Source: Nitrosospira sp. Nsp2 (lineage in GTDB: Bacteria; Pseudomonadota; Gammaproteobacteria; Burkholderiales; Nitrosomonadaceae). From it: 64,000 bases of DNA. The notes beneath the pieces are model-generated. The model saw nothing but the letters and a program-made list of their open reading frames with translations, ran no database searches and was not told the origin of the DNA. The number at the start of each line of letters is the position of its first letter. The first letter of the stretch is position 1. Made by a program: the position numbers and the translations under genes. Of this stretch, positions 26,682-34,744 are shown piece by piece. Where the stretch lies: NCBI RefSeq assembly GCF_003050965.1, contig NZ_QAOU01000002.1, forward strand, positions 1-64,000, in the 5' to 3' direction.

Positions 26682-27242
26682 TCAGTGCTTGTCGACGTGT
26701 TTCTTTACCCAGGCCACGTAACGGTCCATCCAGTTCTGGAGGAATTTCCTGCTATCTTCATTGCCGATATTCCCGGCCCCGTCAAACAACCCTTCTGTTG
26801 CCTGAATGAAAGCTTCGGGTTGCCCCAGCGTCGGCATATCCAGATAGGCGAGCGAGTTTCGCAGATGCTGTTGCGCGATGGCAGTCCCAATGGAACCGGG
26901 CGAAGTTCCGATAACGCCCGCCGGCTTGCCCGCCCAGGCGCTCTGGCCGTAGGGCCGCGAGGCATGGTCGAGCGCGTTTTTCAGGACGCCGGGCATTGAC
27001 CGGTTGTATTCCGGGGTGACGAACAAGATGGCATCCGAATCTGCGATTTCCGTTTTCAGGCGCCTGACCGGTTCGGCGGGGGTGGCATCGTCATCCTGAT
27101 TGTAGAGCGGCAGGCCGCTAATCTGCAATTGCCTGAACGAGAACTCCGGCGGCGCCAGTTTCACAATGGCTTCAGCCAGATGGCGGTTGAAGGAATCACG
27201 GCGAAGGCTGCCTACCACTACGCCAACTCGATAATCACTCAT
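26682..27242 (-). CDS. NADPH-dependent FMN reductase
   Basis: 186 residues. Flavodoxin-like fold with the phosphate loop VVVGSLRRDSFNRHLA (about 7-22), FVTPEYNRSMPGVLKNALDHASRP (about 73-96, only its key core PEYNRSMPG cited as the family signature) and AGKPAGVIGTSPGSIGTAIA. These enzymes reduce quinones, azo dyes or chromate; a chromate transporter lies 5 kb away, but a link is only suggestive. Start chosen at 27242 because AAAAGGAG precedes it. Confidence 0.9.
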   Translation of the reverse strand: MSDYRVGVVVGSLRRDSFNRHLAEAIVKLAPPEFSFRQLQISGLPLYNQDDDATPAEPVRRLKTEIADSDAILFVTPEYNRSMPGVLKNALDHASRPYGQSAWAGKPAGVIGTSPGSIGTAIAQQHLRNSLAYLDMPTLGQPEAFIQATEGLFDGAGNIGNEDSRKFLQNWMDRYVAWVKKHVDKH

Positions 27243-27331
27243 GTCGTCTCCTTTTGGTAATTGCAAAATAATGCAGAGAGTCCAGCGGACCAGCTTACCT
27301 TACGATAGCGTCGGGTGCGAAATCGCCAACC

Positions 27332-27360
27332 TTGACTATCTGTTTGAGTTGGTCTAGAAA
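27332..27360 (+). promoter_or_regulatory. Candidate sigma-70 promoter for the deacetylase module
   Basis: TTGACT (27332-27337), 17-bp spacer, TAGAAA (27355-27360), about 180 bp upstream of the 27537 gene. It is similar in look to the HAF promoters. Confidence 0.45.
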
Positions 27361-27536
27361 TTAAAGCGTAGCACCGCAGGGATGGCACTACGCCTGCACA
27401 TGTCCTTTATAGAGCAAAATGGGCCGGAGTGCCCAACAACAAAGAGGGAAAAGTCGGTCAGGCTTGCCTCAAAGACTTCAGGGATGCCTGACTCTTAAGT
27501 AGCATTCATTGTAGACTTTTTCTGAGTGGAGGAAAC

Positions 27537-28337
27537 ATGAGCAACAATAACAAACGGGATGATGCCAAACGGAATGATGCCAAACGGGATGATGCCAAAC
27601 GGGATGATGACAAACGGGATGACGACAAACGGGGTGACCACAAATGGGGTGACGACAAACGGGGTGATGACAAACGGCATGATGACAAACGGCATGATGA
27701 CAAAGGGGATGATGGCAACGGGGGTGATGGCAAACTGGGTGACGGCAAAACGGTCGTGCTGACGTTCGATGACGGGCCCGCGCCTATAGGAGCGCTTAAA
27801 GATATTCTGAAGACGCTGCACCGTGAAGACATAAAAGCCGAGTTTTTCGTCATCGGCAGCGAGGTGGAGGAGAATCCCCAAAAAACGAAAATGATCGTGC
27901 GCGAAGGGCATGAAATTCAAAACCATTCCTGGAGTCACGTTAACCTGGCCACTGCGAGCGAGGAGCAGGTGAGGCTGGAGCTGTCACAAACGCAGGATGT
28001 CATTGAAGATGTCACCGGGGTAACCGCGACGAAAGTTCGTCCGCCATTTGGAGCCGGGGGCTTTGAGGGCAACATCGATCCGGAATTGGCCGCTGTGGCC
28101 AAGGAACTCGATCTTAGCATCGTGACCTGGGATATCGATTCAAGGGACACGTTGCTGCCGCAGGGCCCGGGCCCTGAAAAGTATTCGGATATCGAGAACC
28201 AGTTCCTCCAACAACCTGACAAAACCGAGTACGACATCCTCGTGCATGTGAACGAAGGGACAGCGGCGCAACTCCCCGCGTTCATCGAGCAGTTGTCGGA
28301 ATGGGGATTCACGTTTGGGGAACCTGAAATCTTCTGA
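27537..28337 (+). CDS. NodB-type polysaccharide deacetylase with charged repeat N-terminus
   Basis: 266 residues. The NodB domain is complete: motif 1 TFDDGPAP (the Asp pair), motif 2 NHSWSH (metal-binding His-x3-His), motif 3 RPPFGAGG, motif 4 around VTWDIDSRD, motif 5 LVHVNEG. It should remove N-acetyl groups from a chitin- or peptidoglycan-like polymer. The first 70 residues are 13 five-residue units (KRDDA, KRDDD, KRGDD) encoded by a 15-bp minisatellite. There is no signal peptide, which is odd for a family that normally acts outside the cytoplasm. Ribosome site: GGAGGAAAC. It is paired with the shorter paralogue at 28786. Confidence 0.9.
   Translation: MSNNNKRDDAKRNDAKRDDAKRDDDKRDDDKRGDHKWGDDKRGDDKRHDDKRHDDKGDDGNGGDGKLGDGKTVVLTFDDGPAPIGALKDILKTLHREDIKAEFFVIGSEVEENPQKTKMIVREGHEIQNHSWSHVNLATASEEQVRLELSQTQDVIEDVTGVTATKVRPPFGAGGFEGNIDPELAAVAKELDLSIVTWDIDSRDTLLPQGPGPEKYSDIENQFLQQPDKTEYDILVHVNEGTAAQLPAFIEQLSEWGFTFGEPEIF
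27552..27746 (+). repeat. 15-bp minisatellite, 13 units, inside the deacetylase gene
   Basis: Degenerate units close to AAACGGGATGATGAC are repeated in register with codons, each giving KR-D-D-x. The first units are most alike (KRDDA, KRNDA, KRDDA, KRDDD, KRDDD) and the last are worn (NGGDG, KLGDG). Units are in frame, so gain or loss changes tail length without breaking the gene. Confidence 0.85.
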
Positions 28338-28421
28338 CAGCGGCTTTCGAACGGGGACCGCCAGGCTATTGGCGGTCTGCTTCGCCCACACTGGTTGAGC
28401 GGGAAGTTGCACCCGGGGGCT

Positions 28422-28672
28422 GCGGCAGCGTTGCTCCTGGGCCCGGTGATCGTCCTTGCGTCCGCGATTTCAGAATATCGCCGAGCCCCGATATCAAGCA
28501 TGAGCGTACTGCGACCGGGCGCGAAACCATGAATAACGCATTTCAGCATTCCGGGCCGTTCGCTTATGGGCCGAACAGCTCGAGTTATCCGCCTGCTTAT
28601 CGGCGAACTGCTGTAAGGCAACAAGGGCAACCGTGTTCGCGGGATTCAGCGATGGCGACGTTCACGGCAATT
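28422..28672 (+). pseudogene. Decayed copy of the secreted protein gene at 29369
   Basis: This stretch parallels 29472-29742: both read a signal-peptide-like hydrophobic run, then ISEYR, TATCAAGCATGA, GAAACCATGAATAACG and ACGTTCACGGCAA. A one-base deletion after the ISEYR codons and further changes break the frame here, and similarity stops near 28672. With the flanking deacetylase genes it shows that a two-gene module (deacetylase plus secreted protein) was duplicated and that one partner died. Confidence 0.65.
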
Positions 28673-28785
28673 TTAAGTGCCCGGCGACGGATGGCAGAAC
28701 CGCCGTTACGTTCGCCTGAATGCCGATGCGGTCTGTGGTAACCAGGGTAATAGTTGATCGTTGACTTTATTGCAGAGGGCGAAAC

Positions 28786-29391
28786 ATGCTGGGTGATGGC
28801 AAATCGGTCGTACTATCGTTCGATGATGGACCCGCCCCATTGAGCGCGCTTGAAAGTATCCTCGAAACGCTGCGTCTGAACGAAATCAAGGCAGAGTTTT
28901 ATGTACTTGGGAGCGAGGTGGAGCAGTATCCTGACGCGGCGAGAATGATTGTGCGCGAGGGGCATTCCATCCAGAACCATTCCTGGAGCCATGCTGACCT
29001 GGCAAGAGCGCCAGCGCAGAACGTGAGACTGGAGCTGAAGGATACTCAGGCTGTTATTGTCGATGCCACAGGAGTAATTCCGACGAAAGTCCGGCCCCCG
29101 TATGGTGGGGGTGGGTTTCGCGGCCACATTGATCCCGAATTGGCCGAGGTCGCCGAAGAACTCTCGCTGACTATCGTCACCTGGGATATTGATACCGAGG
29201 ACTGGAAGACGCCCCAGGGGTTGGGCGCGGAGAAGATTTCAATGATCGAGAGCCAGTTCACGCAACAGTCGCGTAAACTCCTGTTCAATGTCCTCATGCA
29301 TGTGCAAAGAGGAACAGCCAGGGGCCTGTCTTCTTTCATTGCCCAGTTGAGGGAATGGGGATTCGAGATTGTGGACCCCGAGAACTCGTGA
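28786..29391 (+). CDS. NodB-type polysaccharide deacetylase (second copy)
   Basis: 201 residues, clearly a paralogue of the 27537 protein starting at the shared LGDGK: motifs SFDDGPAP, NHSWSH, RPPYGGGG, VTWDIDTED and LMHVQRG are intact. It lacks the charged repeat tail and also lacks a signal peptide. The ribosome site AGAGGG lies 8 nt before the ATG. The following gene starts inside its 3' end. Substrate unknown; a matrix polysaccharide would fit the surface theme of the region. Confidence 0.9.
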   Translation: MLGDGKSVVLSFDDGPAPLSALESILETLRLNEIKAEFYVLGSEVEQYPDAARMIVREGHSIQNHSWSHADLARAPAQNVRLELKDTQAVIVDATGVIPTKVRPPYGGGGFRGHIDPELAEVAEELSLTIVTWDIDTEDWKTPQGLGAEKISMIESQFTQQSRKLLFNVLMHVQRGTARGLSSFIAQLREWGFEIVDPENS

Positions 29392-29917
29392 GAGTTGCCG
29401 CGACGATCCGCCGGGACTCCTAAACGGCTGCATTCGGCCGTGCTGGCTGCGCCGGGCTTTGTGTTCGGCGTTGTGTTCGGGCTCGGCGACAACGTTGCTC
29501 CTGAGCCCGGCGATGGGCTCACCGGCCGTGATTTCGGAATATCGCTGCACTCCGGATATCAAGCATGAATGCACGGCGGCGGGCTGCGAAACCATGAATA
29601 ACGATTTCTCGCATGCGGAGTCGTTCACTTATCGACCGGAAAACCATGAGCTAGCCGCGTGTTTATGGACGAACTGCTATGCAGGCAATGCGACCGTGTT
29701 TGCCAACACCGCGACCGGGACGTTCACGGCAATCGGGCCGTTAATGCCCGTGGCTCACCCCGGAAATGAACCCATCATTGTTTCTCTGACAATCAAAGCC
29801 AGCAATAAGGCTAAACCTGTGCCGGGGGAAGGAGAAGCAGCAAGATTTATCGCCGTCTGGGGCTATGGAAGCGAAGGGCTGGCGCTGGAGATGGGCCAGT
29901 GCATAATGGTCCGGTAA
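29369..29917 (+). CDS. Small secreted Cys-containing protein of unknown function
   Basis: 182 residues from a GTG that overlaps the deacetylase stop by 23 bp; the true start is uncertain. A hydrophobic stretch (SATTLLLSPAMGSPAV, about 39-54) probably is the signal peptide core, followed by a mature part starting near ISEYRCTPD with Cys pairs (HECTAAGCE, ACLWTNCYAG) and a beta-rich C-terminus (ARFIAVWGYGSEG). The upstream decayed copy has the same signal-peptide layout (LLLGPVIVLASA). Likely a periplasmic partner of the deacetylase; function not known. Confidence 0.6.
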   Translation: MWTPRTRESCRDDPPGLLNGCIRPCWLRRALCSALCSGSATTLLLSPAMGSPAVISEYRCTPDIKHECTAAGCETMNNDFSHAESFTYRPENHELAACLWTNCYAGNATVFANTATGTFTAIGPLMPVAHPGNEPIIVSLTIKASNKAKPVPGEGEAARFIAVWGYGSEGLALEMGQCIMVR

Positions 29918-30024
29918 AAGAGACTCAGTTTTGCGCTTGAACCGCATTTTGTCTTTTTTCCGCACCCCGCTATCCCTCGCCTTGCCCGTGCCGGCCCCCG
30001 ATGCCCACCGCGCCCCAGCCGCTG

Positions 30025-30123
30025 ACTGCGCCGGCTTGCCCCCGACAGCAAAAGACCAAGGCCGCCACTTGGAGGACCATAACCCCAGTTGCTGCTATAG
30101 CCCCAGGTCGGAGTGACGCCCAC
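30025..30123 (-). pseudogene. Possible remnant of a DUF3309-type small membrane protein
   Basis: The minus strand reads TPTWGYSSNWGYGPPSGGLGLLL, which resembles the central motif of tiny DUF3309 membrane proteins (LPTWPYSxxWGYxPSGGLGL; quoted from memory). After GGLGL the hydrophobic helix is lost to a frameshift, and no N-terminal membrane helix is found. Treated as a scrap. Confidence 0.35.
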
Positions 30124-30216
30124 AGCGCAAGCACTGGGAACGGGCGTGGAGGACTCGGAGCTGGATACAAAGACAAACCTCGTTTCCGTTGCCTTGGTTA
30201 TATGGCCCGTTCGGAC

Positions 30217-31557
30217 TTAACGGTCGGCGACGAATTTCAGGACGTTTCCATTGATGCAATAGCGCTTGTGGCTCGGCGGTGGCCCGTCGTTGAATAGATG
30301 GCCGAGATGAATGCCCGAGCTTGCGCTACGCACTTCGATCCGCCTCATGCCGTGCGAGTTGTCTTCGTGCAGGGTGATGGCCCCTTCCACGGGATCGAAG
30401 AAACTGGGCCACCCTGTTCCACTGTCAAATTTGGTATTGCTGTAAAACAGCGTTGCGCCTGTGACGGGGTCGACAAATCTCCCAGGACGCTTTTCATCCA
30501 GATTGGATGCGGTAAAAGGAGGCTCGGTGCCTTGCGTGAAGGCGATTTTCTGCTGCTCGGGCGACAGTAGCTGAAAGCCCAGCCATTTCCAGAAATTGGA
30601 TTTCTCGCCGTTGTATCCCGTGTAGCGGGCGACTTCCTTGCCGTTCTTGAACAGCACGATGGTGGGTGCCGCGAACAAGGGTTTCTCCAATGTCCAGCCG
30701 CTGGGCGGACTTGAGTTCAGCGTCCTTGCAATGGGCACTTCCGCTTGCCAGGAACTCATGATGTCCTTTTCGAAGCGCTCGCAAAATTCGCAATGCTCGG
30801 CCTCGAATGCCACCAACTGTCGAGCAAGGTCCAGATCGCCGCTCTTCAGCGGCTGCGCTATGGGGTTGGACGTTGCCGAGTCCGCAGAGGTACCGGAGGA
30901 GATGGAGGATATCTCCGCCTGCCCAATTTTTTTGGCGGAATCGGGGTATTTCACTCCGATACCCCCCAGTCCGCAATAGCCATCGGGATTCTTTTTCAGA
31001 TAGTTCTGGTGGTATTCCTCAGCGGTAATGTAATTCTTCAGCGGCAAGATTTCGGTGGTGATCCTGCCGTAACCCGCAGCATTGAGTGCTTTTTGATAAA
31101 CTGCCTGGGTTGCAAGTCCCGCAGCCTTCTGGTTCGCGTCATGGTAATAGATAGCGCTGCGATAATTGCTGCCTACATCGTTCCCCTGGCGGTCGCCTTG
31201 AGTGGGGTTATGGTTCTCCCAAAATTTGGCTAACACTGTTTCCAGGGTTACCTCGGCTGGATTGAAAATCACCTTGACCACTTCCGCATGGTTGCGTGCT
31301 GTAGTTTTACCGGTGCGAAGCGCTCTTTCGTGATTAAGGATGTCCTGATAACCGGCGCTGGGAAGATCGCCACCCGCATAGCCGCTTTCCACGTCTACAA
31401 CACCGGGGATTTCACCCATGCGCTTCTCCACTCCCCAGAAGCAACCCATGCCCAGAACGATATACTCCGTCGCCGGATGTAATGTCGTGATTTTCTCCAT
31501 TGCATATGCTCCCGTGATAACGCTCAACCCTGCTGCCATAGCCATGGCCGCCTTCAT
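30217..31557 (-). CDS. msrAB: Periplasmic MsrA-thioredoxin-MsrB fusion (methionine sulfoxide reductase)
   Basis: 446 residues. Signal peptide (1-19, ending GAYA). MsrA domain about 30-205 with catalytic Cys39 in GMGCFWGVE and Cys195 in PDGYCGLGG. A thioredoxin-like segment about 240-335 with Cys256-x-x-Cys259 (EHCEFCERF). MsrB domain about 340-446 with KFDSGTGWPSF, HLGHLF and catalytic Cys434 in RYCINGNVL; the zinc cysteines are absent. It reduces both stereoisomers of methionine sulfoxide in envelope proteins. In Neisseria PilB the thioredoxin part is first; here it lies between A and B. GGAGGTG precedes the ATG. Confidence 0.93.
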   Translation of the reverse strand: MKAAMAMAAGLSVITGAYAMEKITTLHPATEYIVLGMGCFWGVEKRMGEIPGVVDVESGYAGGDLPSAGYQDILNHERALRTGKTTARNHAEVVKVIFNPAEVTLETVLAKFWENHNPTQGDRQGNDVGSNYRSAIYYHDANQKAAGLATQAVYQKALNAAGYGRITTEILPLKNYITAEEYHQNYLKKNPDGYCGLGGIGVKYPDSAKKIGQAEISSISSGTSADSATSNPIAQPLKSGDLDLARQLVAFEAEHCEFCERFEKDIMSSWQAEVPIARTLNSSPPSGWTLEKPLFAAPTIVLFKNGKEVARYTGYNGEKSNFWKWLGFQLLSPEQQKIAFTQGTEPPFTASNLDEKRPGRFVDPVTGATLFYSNTKFDSGTGWPSFFDPVEGAITLHEDNSHGMRRIEVRSASSGIHLGHLFNDGPPPSHKRYCINGNVLKFVADR

Positions 31558-31869
31558 TTCATGGCACCTCCATTAATCGCGATCGTGAGATCTCGATCCT
31601 GTTTTGTAATACTTAGAATACCCATCCTTCAAAAAATTCTGTCGCTTATCGTTAAAACAGATAATGCCAATACACGCCCTATCTTAGTGCACCCGTCGAT
31701 CTTATCGATGAGTACGATTCATGTTGCTTGTTCTACCCGCCTCCGCGAGGGAACAGACGCCTGTTAATCCTCCAGCGAAAATACGTTCCCGGCCGGCTAC
31801 AACGAAAAAATCTTCAGGCTTCCTCTCTTTGGAAAACGTTCGGGATTAGACATCGCAGTTCCTCCCTGA
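31558..31869. other. Intergenic region between chrA and msrAB
   Basis: 312 bp. Apart from the ribosome site of msrAB I see no convincing gene, hairpin or operator. Confidence 0.4.
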
Positions 31870-33261
31870 TTAAAAAGCCAAGCCCGAGGCAATAATTGCA
31901 GGAGTTAGCAGATTCAGCGCCATACCGATGATTCCACATCCCAGAATGACGGGAATGACTCCTGCCTTGAAGCGAAACAAAGCAATCATTGCGATAGCGG
32001 CAAGCATGACGGAAAGTACATCAAGGGGACCGCTCATGCCAGATGGCCAGAAAACATGGTAGGCGAAAAACAGGGCGAGGTTGACGATAATACCCACGAC
32101 TGCGGCGGTAATGCCAGTAAGTGGAGCTGTAAGTTTCAGATTCCCATGGGTGGTTTCTATAAAAGGACCGCCTAGCAGGATAAAAATGAAACTCGGCAGA
32201 AAGGTAAAAAAAGTGGCTACGGTAGAGGCGATAAAAGCTGAGGCAAACAGCGCATCCGGACCCAGAGCTGCCTTCACCCACCCACCCACGAACCCGACGA
32301 AGGTTACTACCATGATGAGGGGTCCGGGTGTGGTTTCACCCAATGCAAGCCCATCAATCATTTGATGGGGGGCCAACCATTGGTAATGCTCAACTGCCCC
32401 TTGATAAATATAGGGCAGCACGGCGTATGCTCCACCAAAAGTAAGCAAGGCCGCCTTGGTGAAGAACCAGCCAATCTGGATAAATATGCTGTTCCCGCCA
32501 AAGGCGAGGAAAAGAGCGCCCATAGCAGTCCCCCAGATGGCAAGACCTGCGGCGGCCACTCGAATAAACTTTGTCCTGCTAAACAAGGCATGGGCCGGCG
32601 TGGGTGTATGGTCATCTATCCAGGCACTTGCAGATTCTTTTCTGGCGTCACCATGTCCACCGCCTATCCTGAAATGACCCGGCGTGATGCGTCCGCCCAA
32701 ATAGCCAATCAGACCCGCCCCCAGAATGATAAAGGGAAACGGTAATTTCAAAATAAAGACCGCCAGGAATGCGAGCGCGGCAATGCTCCATGTCACTCCA
32801 TTTTTCAGCACGCGCGATCCGATCCGGTAAGCAGCGAATAGAACAATGGCCACCACTGCGGGTTTGAAGCCATAGAGCATGCCGGCAACGGCGGGAACCG
32901 AGCCGTAAGCCATATATACCCATGCCAGCCCCACGAGAATGAAGAAAGAGGGCAATACGAAGAACGTGCCGGCGATAAGACCGCCTGCAGTGCGATGCAT
33001 GAGCCAGCCGATATAGGTTGCCAGCTGTTGTGCTTCAGGGCCAGGCAGGACCATGCAATAATTCAGGGCGTGCAAAAAACGGCTTTCTGAAATCCAGCGT
33101 TTTTTCTCGACCAAATCCTGGTGCATGATCGCAATCTGCCCGGCAGGGCCACCAAAACTCATGAATCCGAGCTTTAGCCAGTATAAAGTGGCCTGCGCAA
33201 GCGTAACGGGAGGGGATGTATCAGAATTGGGTACGTTGTTACCTTCGCGCAGGACGTCCAA
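31870..33261 (-). CDS. chrA: Chromate transporter, CHR family (bidomain ChrA)
   Basis: 463 residues with two homologous membrane halves. The first carries FMSFGGPAGQIAIMH and MVLPGPEAQQLATYIGW; the second carries LLTFGGAYAVLPYIYQ and LALGETTPGPLIMV, the paired hallmark of long ChrA. About ten membrane segments. ChrA exports chromate from the cytoplasm. The start is a TTG at 33261, supported by GAGGAGAG 5 nt upstream; no ATG exists before the first helix. No chrB regulator is next to it. Confidence 0.92.
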   Translation of the reverse strand: MDVLREGNNVPNSDTSPPVTLAQATLYWLKLGFMSFGGPAGQIAIMHQDLVEKKRWISESRFLHALNYCMVLPGPEAQQLATYIGWLMHRTAGGLIAGTFFVLPSFFILVGLAWVYMAYGSVPAVAGMLYGFKPAVVAIVLFAAYRIGSRVLKNGVTWSIAALAFLAVFILKLPFPFIILGAGLIGYLGGRITPGHFRIGGGHGDARKESASAWIDDHTPTPAHALFSRTKFIRVAAAGLAIWGTAMGALFLAFGGNSIFIQIGWFFTKAALLTFGGAYAVLPYIYQGAVEHYQWLAPHQMIDGLALGETTPGPLIMVVTFVGFVGGWVKAALGPDALFASAFIASTVATFFTFLPSFIFILLGGPFIETTHGNLKLTAPLTGITAAVVGIIVNLALFFAYHVFWPSGMSGPLDVLSVMLAAIAMIALFRFKAGVIPVILGCGIIGMALNLLTPAIIASGLAF

Positions 33262-33652
33262 GCACTCTCCTCTATCGGGAATTACCCGCTAAGGTTTGAG
33301 CAAGCCTTGGACGCAAGCGTCTTGAATGGGGAGGCTGCCAAATCCCCGATAAACGATGCTAATTATTCTCGCCAAAAAACGCAAGTTCAACATGCGCGCG
33401 GTAACTTATAAACGATATTGAGGAGAACATCCTAAGGCGCATGGGCGGCGATCATATTGCTGCGACGATCATTGCGCGGACTTTGATTTAAAACCATGGT
33501 CGAGCTTCTAGACCCACCCGTCCATCTTGGACTCCTGAAAAATCCATCAAGCGAAATCTTTGCCAGCCTGTCTGCTAGTGAACAGGTGTAGCCTCTTCAA
33601 CCCTTCATCATCGCACCACCGCCGTAATCAAAAAAATGGAAGGTGCTGAAAA
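33262..33652. other. Intergenic region
   Basis: About 390 bp with short broken open frames and no recognisable gene or strong hairpin. Confidence 0.4.
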
Positions 33653-33787
33653 ATGAATTTTGACCATGCAAAACTTCAGAAAAGCTTACGTAGTACGAAG
33701 TTGCAGGAAACTCCTCACAAGAAAATATTTCGGCTTAGGAAACTGGGGCTGGCGCTTAATGTGACGTTTGATATCCTTCTATCCTAA
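33653..33787 (+). CDS. Possible 44-residue basic small protein
   Basis: Open frame starting MNFDHAKLQKSLRSTKLQ with eleven Lys/Arg among 44 residues. GGAAGGTG lies 9 nt before the ATG, which is the only support. No family is recognised. Confidence 0.3.
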   Translation: MNFDHAKLQKSLRSTKLQETPHKKIFRLRKLGLALNVTFDILLS

Positions 33788-33984
33788 CGCCTAGCTTTGC
33801 TCCAGACACGGCGACATAAGCAGCTTTGCGCGAGCTTCCTGGGCAAAACCTAGTCGGAACTTTTTACAATTCGGCAGGAAATACTTCTTACACTTTGATC
33901 CCATACATTCTTTTGAGCGGGAATGTATATTGCTTATAAACCTATCGGTGATCCAAACTACCTTAATCGATAGGCTTCCGAATT

Positions 33985-34197
33985 ATGGTTCAAGAAAAAA
34001 GCGTGCACCGGCCGGTGGAGGCCGTACTCGAAGCGAGCCACAATGACGGCAACCCGGAGCGAAATCGCAGCGAGACACTTCGAAGACTGATGGAGTTTTA
34101 CGAATCCGACGAAACTGCCAACGAAGAGGAAAGTGAGATTGACGTGATAAATCAACTATACGACACGACAAATAGCGCTACAAAAAGGGAGGATTAA
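33985..34197 (+). CDS. Possible small acidic hypothetical protein
   Basis: 70 residues, highly charged. NRSETLRRLMEFYESDE could be a short helix, and the C-terminal half is very acidic (ETANEEESEIDV). The ribosome site is weak (AGGC). It might be an antitoxin-like or orphan protein; nothing specific supports a role. It overlaps the tail of the minus-strand frame at 34156-34293. Confidence 0.35.
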   Translation: MVQEKSVHRPVEAVLEASHNDGNPERNRSETLRRLMEFYESDETANEEESEIDVINQLYDTTNSATKRED

Positions 34198-34293
34198 ACT
34201 GGTCGGTATCCGTACCATGAGCAGGCAGGTAACACGAAGATGTTTGCCGCGGAGGTCGTGCCAGTTCGCCAAGGAAAACTGATTCCGTTGCAT
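34156..34293 (-). CDS. Possible 45-residue small protein with strong ribosome site
   Basis: Starts MQRNQFSLANWHDLRGKH. The ATG is preceded by AAAAGGAG at good spacing, stronger than for many real genes here. The rest (LRVTCLLMVRIPTSLILPF) is hydrophobic. It may be the start of a longer gene cut by a frameshift. Unrecognised. Confidence 0.3.
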   Translation of the reverse strand: MQRNQFSLANWHDLRGKHLRVTCLLMVRIPTSLILPFCSAICRVV

Positions 34294-34744
34294 AGTTACT
34301 CCTTTTGGTGATTTGTATCCCTCAATCTCAAGGGCGGGGTTTTTGCCAGGAGAGACCGCCCGCAACAGCAATACTCTCGAGAACACTCCCGCGACCACAG
34401 GATAAACCTCCCGCATGCAAGACCTCTGTCTGAACCTCACGCCACCTTTAATCTTTACAGGGCAGAGTTATAGTATTGCCAAGTGATCGAGGTACGGCGA
34501 ACGATTGCCTTTTAAAGTGCAGAAGACGGGGCCTGGATCTGAACAAGCTATAAGTTAAAAATCTGTGCTTGCACAAGCTTCCTAGTGTGGGCTCCAGCGA
34601 TTATTAACCGCCTCATCATGGCCTGCCGCAGCCTGATGGATAGGATTTTCCCCGACCAAATGCGGGGTAGAGGTTGACGATTCTTCGAAATGGCTGTAAA
34701 CCACTTATGCAGATCAAATTTGAATGATCAGAAATAGTATTGAA
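34294..34744. other. Intergenic region
   Basis: About 450 bp with no supported gene or clear signal. Confidence 0.4.

Noticed and set aside
27559-27762. Alternative-frame protein of MMPNG-type repeats in the minisatellite
   Set aside because: It is an unavoidable by-product of the 15-bp repeat read in another frame; the deacetylase frame continues into a full enzyme domain.
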